Shown one piece after another: positions 10,121 through 20,400 of a stretch of DNA of 64,000 nt. Within the stretch, counting starts at the first letter, position 1. The number at the start of each line of letters is the position of its first letter. The notes below the pieces were generated by a model. The model saw only the letters and a list, made by a program, of their open reading frames with translations, made no database searches and was not told the DNA's origin. Both the position numbers and the translations under genes were made by a program. This DNA comes from Sordaria brevicollis (Eukaryota; Ascomycota; Sordariomycetes; Sordariales; Sordariaceae). Where the stretch lies: the NCBI GenBank assembly GCA_033439795.1, contig JAUTDP010000012.1, forward strand, positions 1,364,001 to 1,428,000, in the 5' to 3' direction.

Positions 10121-12911
10121 ATGGATACCCCGCGTCGTTCAAGATCAATACTGAGGGATCCCAGTCAACCCGCTAGTCCATTCAGAGTCCGCTTTGCACC
10201 TGGCACCGCTGCCCCCGCTCCCGCCATGCCTCCCAAAAAACGCGCCGCCGACGACAACGACAACAACGATGACAACCGCCGACGTTCGAGGCGGCTGTCA
10301 CAGCCCAGCGCCCGCTTAAGAGAGATCAATGCCGAGTTTGAAAGCGGAGGAGAACAGGAGCGAGACGATGGGGACGGGGATGGGGATGACGAGAGGACCC
10401 CAGGAAGACCAGCGCCTACTCGAGCCCCCGCATTGTTCTCAAGAATAATAACAAGAATAAAAAAACGACCGTCAAATTGAAGAGGAGCACTACTGCTGGC
10501 AAGCAGCCTACCCAGCGTACCACATCTAGCTTGAAGGTCAAGCTCAAGGCACCCGCTCCCTCCTCTTCGACCGCCCCCCCTCCTCGACCTCAACCTCGTC
10601 GTCCTCGATCAGCCTCCAACGCAAGCGCAAGCACGGCCAACGGCATAACAGAGGAGGAGGACCACGATGAACAGCAAGAAGACCAACAAGAAGATCAACA
10701 AGACGAGGTCGAGATCATCAAGGTGACACCTCGCGCCGCGCCCTCTCCTCGGTCCCCTCGTGTTGCCAGAAAATCGCGCAAGTCAGCCTCGGTTCCCCCA
10801 GCGCCGCCGCCGATTCCAGATTTTCTGAATATCCTATTCACATACAATGCTCAGTGGGTGGCGGATATACAATTCAACCGCCTGTCGGTCAAGCCTGGCA
10901 AACTGCCTACCCTCGTTTCGAACGACCGGGTCCCCGTCGAGAGAGATCCTGATGGCACCGTCAATGCCGATGACGATTCTGGTACCCTTGGCCTCACTCT
11001 GTTGGGTCGAGTGCGAGAGGTCGAGAATGGTATCATGGATGCTGCCCGCAACGAGTGCGAGCTCTTGGGTATGGATCCCACCATCTCTGTACAATACGCA
11101 GACTGGTCGGCTGGTATACTGGAGACAGCCAGGAACAGGAAAGGCACGACGCTATTCCAACTACGCGTTTTGCCTAAGAAGGATGACCCAGTTACACCGT
11201 TTGGGTTTTGTGATACCGCCAGAGTGCTGCGCAGCCTGCTTGAGGAGCCCGCTGAGCGGTATTTTATCACGGTTACTGCCCACCTTCGTATAACTGGGGG
11301 ATTCCAGCAGCGGCAAAGCACTGTTTCTGTTATGGGCACACCAACACCTTCTAGAGTCACCTCTTTTACTGAAAAGCTCGCGCAGTCACAGTCACGGTCG
11401 CAGTCACAACCTCGCCAACTCTCCTCCTTGCGCCAGTCCTCTACACCTGCCACGCCCACCATCGCCGGCTCCAGCACTCCTGTCAGTAGCTCCAGACAGT
11501 CGACCGCACCTGCCAGCACTTCCAAACAATCCGTCAAATCGAACAAGAAGAAGACCACGACCAACTCGATGGTGGAGGAGCTCATGGCGCGCCGCGCACG
11601 CGATCGTGAGGAGGCACGCCAGGGCAAAGAACGGGTTACTCTAATATATGAAGATCTGGGCAAGGCATGGGGATGTGATAAGGGTCGCGAGTGTAAAAAC
11701 TACCGCAAAGGCAACGAGTATCACTGGTGTTTTCTTTTTCCCAACTCAAAACACCACTACCCATTAACCCCAAGAGACCTCATCGACTGGGCACACGCCA
11801 TTGCTCACAAGCGCGCCACCACAAACCAGCCTCCAGCCTCCATCACAGGGCGTTGGTTCGACTCTAAACACGAGTCCTCCTCCTCATCCTCCGGCACGCA
11901 AATGATTCAGCAGTCGAATCTACAGCCATTTCAACAGTTTCTGCCATATGGCGCACCGGGGTCGAAGCGCGGTGGCGGTGGGGTGGGATATATGCCCATG
12001 CCCCAAGTTTTCAACATCAGTCTCCAGAACGGTCACCAGGGTAGTAACAATGGTAACACGCTGCCAGCTACGGCCCCTATAACCTTCACTGACGTTAGCA
12101 ATATGGGTATGGGTAATATGGGCAATATGGGTATGGTAGCTGAGCCTACCTTACCTACCTTGCCCACCGCGACCGCGACCAGCTCCCGCGCTGGCAGCAG
12201 TCGAGTTGGTGACAACGACCCTCTACCCTCCTCCCCTCCACCCTCATCACCGCCAAACAAACCATCAGAGTCCCTTGTCACCGACTTCATGAAGCAGTTG
12301 ATATTTCGACACGCGCCCAGAACCAACGAAAACCAGGGTTTGCGTGACGCGCTGTTCAGTATCCAAAAATCCCTCATATCCGGTCGGCTCTCCCTCCACC
12401 ACGCGCGCGACCTCCCCAAGCAGTGGTATCTTGCTCATGGAGTTGATGAGGGTATCTATATGGTAATCAAGAAAGGGATCAAAGAATTTCTCCATCTCGA
12501 GAGGGATTATATACAGCGGTCGTCGTCACCACCACCACCACCACCACCACCACCGCAGGCGGCACCAGCTCCCAAGCAACAGGCTCCAGCACCCCCGCCA
12601 CCCGAAACCATAGATCCCAAGTTATTATCACAAGGTAAACCCCATCCGTTTTTTTGATCTATAGCATTTGCTAACAGCCGTGTTCACCAGACTCGTCCAT
12701 CCCCCAAGACTCGCTTTGGCAAGACGTTCATAACCACCGCGGCCCACCCCCCATCGAACAGAACGACGATCAAGAACAAGAAGATGACGACGACACCATC
12801 TATACCAGCTTCATCAACGATGATGAGGAGACCAATCCGGATGATGGCCCGCGTACCGACTACGACGACGACGAGACTGCGACTGAGGCTGATGATGATG
12901 ACGAGCTTTGA
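10121..12911 (+). CDS. Transposon accessory gene, unknown function, frame broken at an A7 run
   Basis: The first frame starts with ATG at 10121 and stops at 10480. The main frame, offset by -1, is open from 10390 to past 12634. A 56-bp intron (12635-12690; GTAAAC donor, GCTAAC branch, CAG acceptor) joins it to a last exon ending at 12911. If the shift occurs at the A7 run (10459-10465), one protein of about 911 residues results. It has a basic, low-complexity N-terminus, a conserved-looking globular part around 10830-11300, Ser/Gln/Arg-rich linkers, a Cys/His cluster at 11674-11728 (C-x5-C-x9-H-x-C) followed by aromatic residues, Met/Gly and Pro repeats, and a very acidic tail. I do not recognise the family. 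DNA or RNA binding is a guess from the basic regions and Cys/His cluster. The first in-frame ATG of the main frame lies well inside the globular part, so the upstream frame is probably needed. Confidence 0.7.
10459..10465 (+). other. A7 run: candidate -1 frameshift site or indel
   Basis: In the upstream frame the run reads A_AAA_AAA, the X_XXY_YYZ arrangement used for programmed -1 frameshifting. A -1 slip here leads exactly into the long downstream frame, and the upstream frame hits a stop 13 bases later, at 10478-10480. A one-base length change in the run, in the DNA or in the assembly, would explain the data equally well. Confidence 0.5.
12527..12556 (+). repeat. Triplet repeat encoding polyproline
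   Basis: About eight to nine CAC/CCA units in a row, read as a proline run near the C-terminus of the transposon accessory protein. Such triplet runs expand and contract easily. Confidence 0.8.
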
Positions 12912-13113
12912 GGGATTTTTTTACACAAGAGGGGGATTCTACACTTCGATCTATTATTACAGATAATAATACTTTTACACTTCTGATGGCAGATTTGGCA
13001 CTTTTGGCACGTCTGGTACATCTTACACCTTGCGGGTTTTTTTTTTCGTAACTCGACAACGGTCGACTTTGAGCATGTTCAAAACAGTACATCTACCATA
13101 CAAAACAACATCC

Positions 13114-14235
13114 TTATGCGACTGTTCCCGTCGTTGTCAACTCGTGCAGCTGGTCCCCATACAACGCAACGTAGTCTTTTTCACGGTTATCGACGTCGTC
13201 ACGGAATGGCACGTTTGCCTGGCGGTAGTGCCCGCGTATGGCATCGACCCGCTGCCCTACCTCCCTCGCAACCCCCTCCAAGAACGCCTTAAACTCTTCA
13301 TTGCTCAGCGTATCACCGCCAGCGTGTTGGTATTGCCGTCGTATACAGGCCTTCACATCACTGAAGTATGCCTCGATGGGGTTGAAGTCTGGTGAATATG
13401 GCGGCAAGAACCATAACAGCACACCTCTGTTGTCGCATGCGGTCTTGATGGCGGGGTCCTTGTGCCATGATGCGTTATCCATCACCAATATACTATAACG
13501 ACCAGGGAACGGGTTCATCTTAGGCAACACCTCCTCCTCCAACCAAGCAATAAAACCGGTCGTATCTGTTGCTCCCTTATAACACAACACGTCGATGAGG
13601 CCATCCACAGTTATTGCTGGCAATAGATGGAACCGTTTCCCCCTGGTGAGCGCACTCTCTGCAACTGGTGCCATACCCTTTGGTGCCCATCCAGTACGAC
13701 GAGCACCGTCCCTCTTATCAACACCAGACTCGTCACAGAACACGTACATCTCTGCTGAAAACGTGGAAACCTTCCTCAACCAGTCTAACCGCAATGGCTC
13801 GCTGCGCTGGGAAGCCTTGTGCGCCATCCTCTTGTTGGTCCATTCAGAAGCCTTCAATTGCTTTGATATGGCGCTCGTTGATACATGTATGTCCATTTCA
13901 GTGGCCAGATAGTACTGTATCTCATCGAGGTATAAATCGGGCTTGTGGCGAAGGAGCTCGAGAACTTCCTGTACGACCAACAGTTAGATACCATACCAGG
14001 GTACTCAAAGTCTACAGCCATTGCTCACCTCCATGACCGCTGGCGTCAATATTATTGCGTTATATTTCGAGTTACTCTGGGGGTATAATTTGCCGGTGGT
14101 ATCGAAGTTTCGTTTTAACCTCCAGATTTGGCGCTCGCTCATGCCAACGGATTGCGCGATTTGACGTGGATGCTCGCCAGCCGTCAGCATCATGTAGATA
14201 CTTTGGCGCTGCCTCTTATTACTGCGTGTTCTCAT
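13114..14235 (-). CDS. DDE transposase, IS630/Tc1-mariner superfamily
   Basis: 353 residues from two exons, 14235-14029 and 13968-13114; the 60-bp intron has GTGAGC, a CTAAC branch and CAG. ATG at 14235 is the first in frame; the frame extends upstream only through non-ATG codons. The N-terminal 45 residues form a helix-turn-helix (Q-I-A-Q-S-V-G-M-S...I-W-R-L), and a second DNA-binding helix set follows across the intron. The DDE_3 catalytic domain shows the first Asp in V-F-C-D-E-S-G, the second in V-M-D-N-A-S-W-H, and the Glu in P-D-F-N-P-I-E, with 34 residues between the last two (DD34E). It should cut and rejoin DNA at the flanking inverted repeats. All key residues are present and nothing is truncated. 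The gene lies close to the right repeat, so its promoter is probably within about 120 bp of that end. Confidence 0.95.
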
Positions 14236-14356
14236 GGCTATACCGATTATACATCGCGAGAGCTTCAAAATCCGACCAAAACCAGCAGATTTGGCAGTAA
14301 AACCGCGGAGATATTCAACTTTTACGATTCACGATGTCTGTTTTGATGTGGTGTTG

Positions 14357-14412
14357 TGTAAAGGGGGGTGCCCGTGCAAAGTGGGGACTGACACCTCGAT
14401 TTCAACACACAG
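14357..14412 (-). repeat. Right terminal inverted repeat of the transposon
   Basis: Reverse complement of 9958-10013 with one mismatch. It lies 121 bp upstream of the transposase start codon. The flank to the right begins with G-rich, then CCCTT-repeated sequence and shows no TA duplication matching the left flank. Confidence 0.95.
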
Positions 14413-17400
14413 GGGTGATCCCTTCCCTTCCCTTCCCTTCGCTTTGCGCACACTGATCCCACAGACAGACATGGGAACCTTTTCATTCATCAACAATTTT
14501 CGGAAGTTGAAGAACCCGAATTTTTTTGGGAAATTTTTAGGTATGTTTGGGTTCCAAATGCAGAAACAATATTGCAATGCAATGTCCATGTTATTCCCCC
14601 AGATGATCGACAGACTTGACGATTGATTTTGTTCCCGAAATAGGATCGACGTTTTTTTTTTTTCGTCATCTTTGAGCGGTAAATGTCTTGGGGGGTATGC
14701 GAGTGAAGAATATGAGGGATATGACCAATTAAACTCGTTATCGTGTACTTTCCACCATTGTAGAGCAGCAATAACTTTCAATCTCTTCATTACCGCTCAA
14801 AAACACTATCACAGCGGTTGGGATATTGCACTGCACTGAGACCAAGTCCAGCCACAGCAACCACTTGGCATTAACTTCTGAACTCCTGAAATCCCAAAAT
14901 CCTAAACTCCTGAACTTCAGAATAGGATGCGGTGCATAGTCATAGTCCATCAGCCTCAAAACACAATGGAAATGAGCGACAATGCAGGATGTAGAAGAGC
15001 AACGAAAGCGGCTCGTGGTGAACGGTTTGCAAAAAGGGGGGAAGGAGAGGCAGAGTCGTGAATGGCTGCCCCGACTGTGGTGGTGCAGCAAATGGGTGTG
15101 GCCAATGCAGGAACGAACACTTGAGGTTCTCATCCTCTGCTCATCTCAGTGGACGAACGAACAGCAGAGCGCCTTCATTGCCGTCTTTCGTAACTGACGC
15201 CTCACGCCGCACGCCCGCAGACTTGACGATGACTTGCACAATGCGAGGTAGAAAAAGATAAAACAGCTCATGTGGCCAGACCAGACTGTGGCTGCTCAAC
15301 TGGGAGTCCTTAAGCGAGCGAAGAGCGAACGAGTGCGAAAGGTCAAACGCCCGTTGCCCTGTCCTTTGTTGCCGCTTTTTCGTTTTTCTATTTTGCTTTC
15401 TGTGATGGGTTCTCGCAGTGCCGCGGCCGTCGGCGCTCGGGGATACGGGGCTTGGTATTGGAAGAGAAAAGGACCAAACTCACAAGAGAACTGAAAAAAA
15501 AGGTGAAAATGCTGCAAAGTAAAATGAAAGACAGACGCCACGCAGCCACAAACCCGACAAACGGTCCAGTGATGTTTGTGTGACTTCGTCTAGATTGGTA
15601 CGTTGAGGCTGAGAGCACGGAACGAAAATAGGCGGATAGCACTGATTCCGACCGACTTCGGTTTGTGAAGGGTGTGTTGTGTGTGGTTGATAAGATCTTC
15701 CGTTCAATTGCTTGCCGTTGATGGGTGTGGGTGGGCAGGCGGTTGATGAGTGGTGAGTCGGGCGGTGACTTTGGAAAAGTCGCGATACATGACAAGGGTC
15801 GAGGGAAGAGATGGGGATGCAGAAAGTACCGGTACTTCTCAAAAGTATCTGCTCTTTACCGGGGTTTTGACAGGCAGGCAATCCCAGACCAGCCTAGCCT
15901 GAACCGGGATACATGTGGGGCTAGACTCCACACTCAACCTCACTAGTCTTGGCAGTCACGTCCGCGCTTTCTGCTCTCAGTGCTTCCGAATCGCTCCTCC
16001 CTTGTCGAGGCTATCTTCCATCGTCACTTCCATGGACGAAGCTGAGTCCGGCAGCAGGTAGTTGAGAAGATTCTTCGCTTAGATTGTTTCCTTCGGTCAC
16101 TCAGCCTGGTTCTCGGCCAGACTACCGTCCAGACCAGTCAACTTCCGGGCGTTTCGATAAGACTCGTCACGTAAACACGTCAACCACACAATGAAGCTAT
16201 CCCTAGCGATACAACCATCATCAGACGGAAACAAGCGCTCAGATCCATCGCACTTACGGAATACTCCGCCTATCATGGCTCGTTCTAGGGCTCTCGACCG
16301 AGGTATTAATAATTCCTGAGAGGCATCACTGTACCCGCCCGATGGCTGAAGCCTAATCATCAAGATCCAGAAGCTGGCAAAATATCCTTCAGCTGAGTCC
16401 TTATCCAAGGGAGACCGTGAGAAGATGCCATATCCAGAATCCAATTTGCCTTCCCGACGATAGTTTGGGGGACGAGCAAACGCCGAATTGGCCACCAGTC
16501 ATGAGTGTTTGCTGATTGACATTGCCGTGTTGATGTGGCTGCTCTGTCACCCATGAGGTGGCTTGTCATTACGGGAGACCACTCAAGCACACCGCAGGCA
16601 CACCTTGACTTGTGGTAATGACGGTGCTGGTTCTCGACTTTTCTTCGCTCCCAAACAGTCCCAAGACAGAAGCCACAGGCCCGCCACCCCCTTCTGCTGG
16701 CTGGCTGAGAGACAGAAGACCCAAGAACACAGAGAAGAAAAAAACAGTCTCACGCACACGAGGCGAGAGTGCCGCCAGTACCGGCTTGGCCCATTCCAGC
16801 AAAAGTGCAGCAAGTCCCGTTTTGGGCTGAAGACAAGCTCGGGTATGGCTAAAGACAGCTCTGAAGAGGGTGTGTCCATGGTGGAAAGGAGATGATGTAT
16901 TGGCCAGCTGCCAAGGCCGAGATGGCCAAAGGTCTTCACTTGGGCTGAGCATCAATGGGGCGATCAATGCCCTATACCGGCGTCGAGACCATGAGAGACC
17001 CGTTGGAATGGAATCGCCGTAAGCCTCTTTCGGTAGCGCCCGTCCGGTCCCAGATCACAGAGATCTCGCCGCGGCTTCTCTCATCTACGTCTGGACCTAG
17101 AGGTAGCTATATGCGATTGTCTCTCCCCTCCCCTCCTGACCTGAGATCTCGCTCATCCTCCACTTCTTTGTCGACTCCCCGATCCGCACCGTCATCTCGA
17201 CCATTTCGTGTCTCTTGTTCTCCCAAGGCAAGAGCCGATTCCGGTTGACCCAGACGACATCATCTCGGACACCTCGGACCCTCGGCATCACCCTTCGCAC
17301 TTCGTCATTCACCACACCCATGTGGTAGTCCTTCGTTTACGTATAATATACACTTTCATCGGGTCAACCTCTGTCGATAGACCCGCACTCACAGTCTTTA

Positions 17401-17460
17401 CTTGCTCATTACTGTTGCATGACTTTTTCGTCGCCCCTATTGTAATATCTCTTTGCCAGA
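14413..17460. other. Intergenic region upstream of the WSC-domain gene
   Basis: About 3 kb without a convincing coding frame. Several 100-130-codon frames overlap on both strands, but none has a family signature, a plausible start context or a matching exon. A CCCTT repeat lies just outside the transposon (about 14420-14440). The last 400 bases, rich in pyrimidine tracts, probably contain the promoter and leader of the gene at 17461. Confidence 0.5.
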
Positions 17461-20400
17461 ATGAGGCCTCTAGGTCTCCTACGCTCGTTTGTGAGCCTTG
17501 CGCTCTGCACGGCAACATGGGCAATGGATCCAACAGACACCATCATGGACGCCGGTAAGTCAACGTCTGTGGACAACATGTATTGTTCATCAAGATGCTA
17601 ACAAATCAACTTGTTAGATTCGGTTGCCATTGGTTATCTTCCCAACCATAACATGGATCCAGCAACCATTGAAGGAGGTGCATTTGGTCAGATTTGGTCC
17701 TTCACAACACCAAAAAACCCTCTCAACCAGATCGAGCAATTCTACTCAAAACTCTTGGTATACACGCCCAAGGCAACGGGAAAGCAGACCGTCATCGCCT
17801 TTTCAGAACAAAACCGCATTTATGTCCTCGATGCCGTGAACGGAACACTCCTCAACAGCCGTGATTTGAGTCAGCAAGACCCGGCCGAAGCCCCCTTCTT
17901 GGTCTCCGACTTGGGCAACTGCAACGATATCAGCGGGACAATCGGTATCACCGGCACACCCGTCATCGACCCCAACACAGAAACCATCTACTTCTGGGCC
18001 AAGGGATACAAGGATGCGACCACGAAAGGCTGGAAGAATGGTGCCTACCGTTTCCACGCCATTGATGCATGGACCCTCCAAGAAAGGCCCGGCTTCCCAA
18101 CCAACATTGAAGGTAAGTATGCCGACAACGACAAGACTCGCTACTTTACCGGTGGTGGAGTTCTTCAGCGCACATCCCTGAACCTCATCAACGGTGTGGT
18201 CTACGCCGGTTTTGGTGGCCACTGCGATCTGTTCAACTACACCGGCTGGGTAGTAGGCATGAGAGCTTCGAGTGGCGAGTTCATCACTGCTTATGCCACT
18301 TCTGGTGGTGATCGTGCTCCCAAGCAAGATGGCACCTGGGAAGGAGGCGGTGGTGGTTGCGGTGTCTGGCAAAGCGGTGCCATTCTGGCCTCCGACAGCC
18401 CAAATCGTCTTTTCTACGCTACTGGAAACGGCTTGGGAGTCACGGTAAACCAACAGCTACCCGCAAGTGGTAAATTCCACCTCGACACACTCTCCGAAGC
18501 CATTGTGAGCATGCTCATTGGTCCAGACGGAAAGCTCACGCAACAAGACTACTTCGAACCGTACACTTACCAAGCTATCGACTCTGCTGATCGTGACCTG
18601 GGCGGTGGCGGTGTTTCTATCTTGCCATTTGGAGGCGGCGGTGTCAAGCAGCTTGCGGTAACAGCGGGCAAGAACGGTCAAGCCTACATCTGCAATGCTG
18701 ACAATCTGGGAGGCTACAAGATGGGCCAGGGCGGTGGTGATGCCATCATCCAGACCATCACACCTCCCCAGGGTACAGCCATGTTTGGAAACGTTGGCGC
18801 ATATCCGCTGGAGGGTGGCTACATGTACATCACTCCCGTCGGTGCTCCAACGTATGCCTACGCTCTTGGATACGACTCCAGCGGGAAGCCGGCCTTCAGT
18901 GTGGCTGGCGCGACTCCTGACAAGTCGGCTGGCAGAGTCGGTACTGGACCTGCAACCATCACAACCCTCAATGGCCAGCCGGGAACTGCTATTCTCTGGA
19001 TGAGTGATCCAGACAACGGAATTCGCGCTTACCACGCAGTGCCGCGGAACGGGCAGCTTGTGAAGATTCCTCTTCCCCCTACTCCTGTCTTGTCCAAGTT
19101 CCAGCGTCCCGTCTTTGGTGATGGCCGGTACTACACCACCACATATACTGGTCAGGTTCTGGGTTTCGGCTCTCCTGTCAAGCTGCCTTTTGACTGTGGC
19201 GGTCCCTTCAACTTTGGAGAGGTCCCCATCGGCACAACCAAGACGATCAATGTCACTTGCACTGCCAAGATCGCTGTCAACAGGATCACCAACATCACAA
19301 CCGGCAACCCTCTGTACAAGGTATCCATGGCCGATCTTCCTCAAACCAATGTTGCTGCTGGGAGGTCCTTCACCTTCCCCATCAAGTTTGATTTGACCGG
19401 GTATACGATGGACTCTGGCAGCACAAGCTCTCCATCCATGCAGCCTGGCGTCCAGTCCGGCTCTGTCACTCTCAAGACCGAAAATGGTGTCACAGGGTAT
19501 TCGACCCAGCAGCCTCTTTCTGTGACTGGCAACACAGTGACTGACGGACCCTTTGCGGCTATCAATCCTAATGCAGTCGAGTTCCAACCACTTGTCATTG
19601 GCTCTGCTTCCGCTGTAGGAGGATCGCAAAACACCGTGGTCATCCAGAACCTGGGCAAAGCACCCATGAAGATTCTCGGATACGCTTTCACCACCGATAA
19701 CCCCAACTCGCCCACTGCAAAGTTCACCAATGTCACAATCAATGGCGACCACAGTAAGCTAGATGCCGACGGTTATTTCACTGCTGAGGATCTCCCTGCA
19801 CTGGACTCTACTGTTGCTGCTGGATCATCTGTGATCATTCATATGACCTTCCTTGTTTCCGAGCTTGGTACTTTCTCTAGCACCTTCACTGTTTTCACTG
19901 ATGGTGGCATGGCCTACTCTGTCCTGACTGGATCCGCCAACTCGCAGCCTATTGCTCTCTTGGAGCATTCCACTAGTGAAGGCGGCTGGGTCACGATCCC
20001 TGTCTGCACTGATCCCACCCAAACTTGCACCTTTAACATCGACATGGGCACGTCGCCTGGTCTTACCTCCCGCGAAGTAACCATTCGCTTCACAAACAAG
20101 GGTGGTTCTGATCTGATGATTGACAAGTCCAAGCCTCCTATGGGTCAGGTCCTCGGTGCCCAAAACCCCAGCAGCGATCTCTTCGAAGGCATGACTATCA
20201 AACCTGGTAAATCCGAGAGTGCGGTTGTCTTCTTCACACCTGGTGCCGCCCCTCTCAACGCGGATCCCATTGTCTACTCTGGCGCTTGGACACTCAACGT
20301 CAACGATCTCGCATTCGGCGTGCATGTCGTCAACTTCATTGGTACCCTTCGTGCTACCAAGGTTGGTCCGACTCTGCCGGACGGATCTGCTCGCTTCAAG

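Larger units (their letters stand above)
9958..14412. mobile_element. Two-gene Tc1/mariner-IS630-type DNA transposon
   Basis: A 4455-bp unit bounded by 56-bp terminal inverted repeats that differ at one base. Inside are two convergent genes: a spliced DDE transposase on the minus strand near the right end, and a larger unrelated gene on the plus strand that fills the left two thirds. Their stop codons are 202 bp apart. The transposase has no premature stop and an intact catalytic triad, so the element may be recent or still active, which is unusual for a repeat in a genus where RIP mutates duplicated DNA. The expected TA target duplication is not visible at the ends: the left flank ends in GG and the right flank begins with GG. 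The outer limits are therefore defined by repeat identity only. Confidence 0.9.

Noticed and set aside
18457..19752. 431-codon minus-strand frame opposite the propeller region
   Set aside because: The plus strand encodes the conserved propeller and beta-sandwich; the antisense product is unrecognisable.
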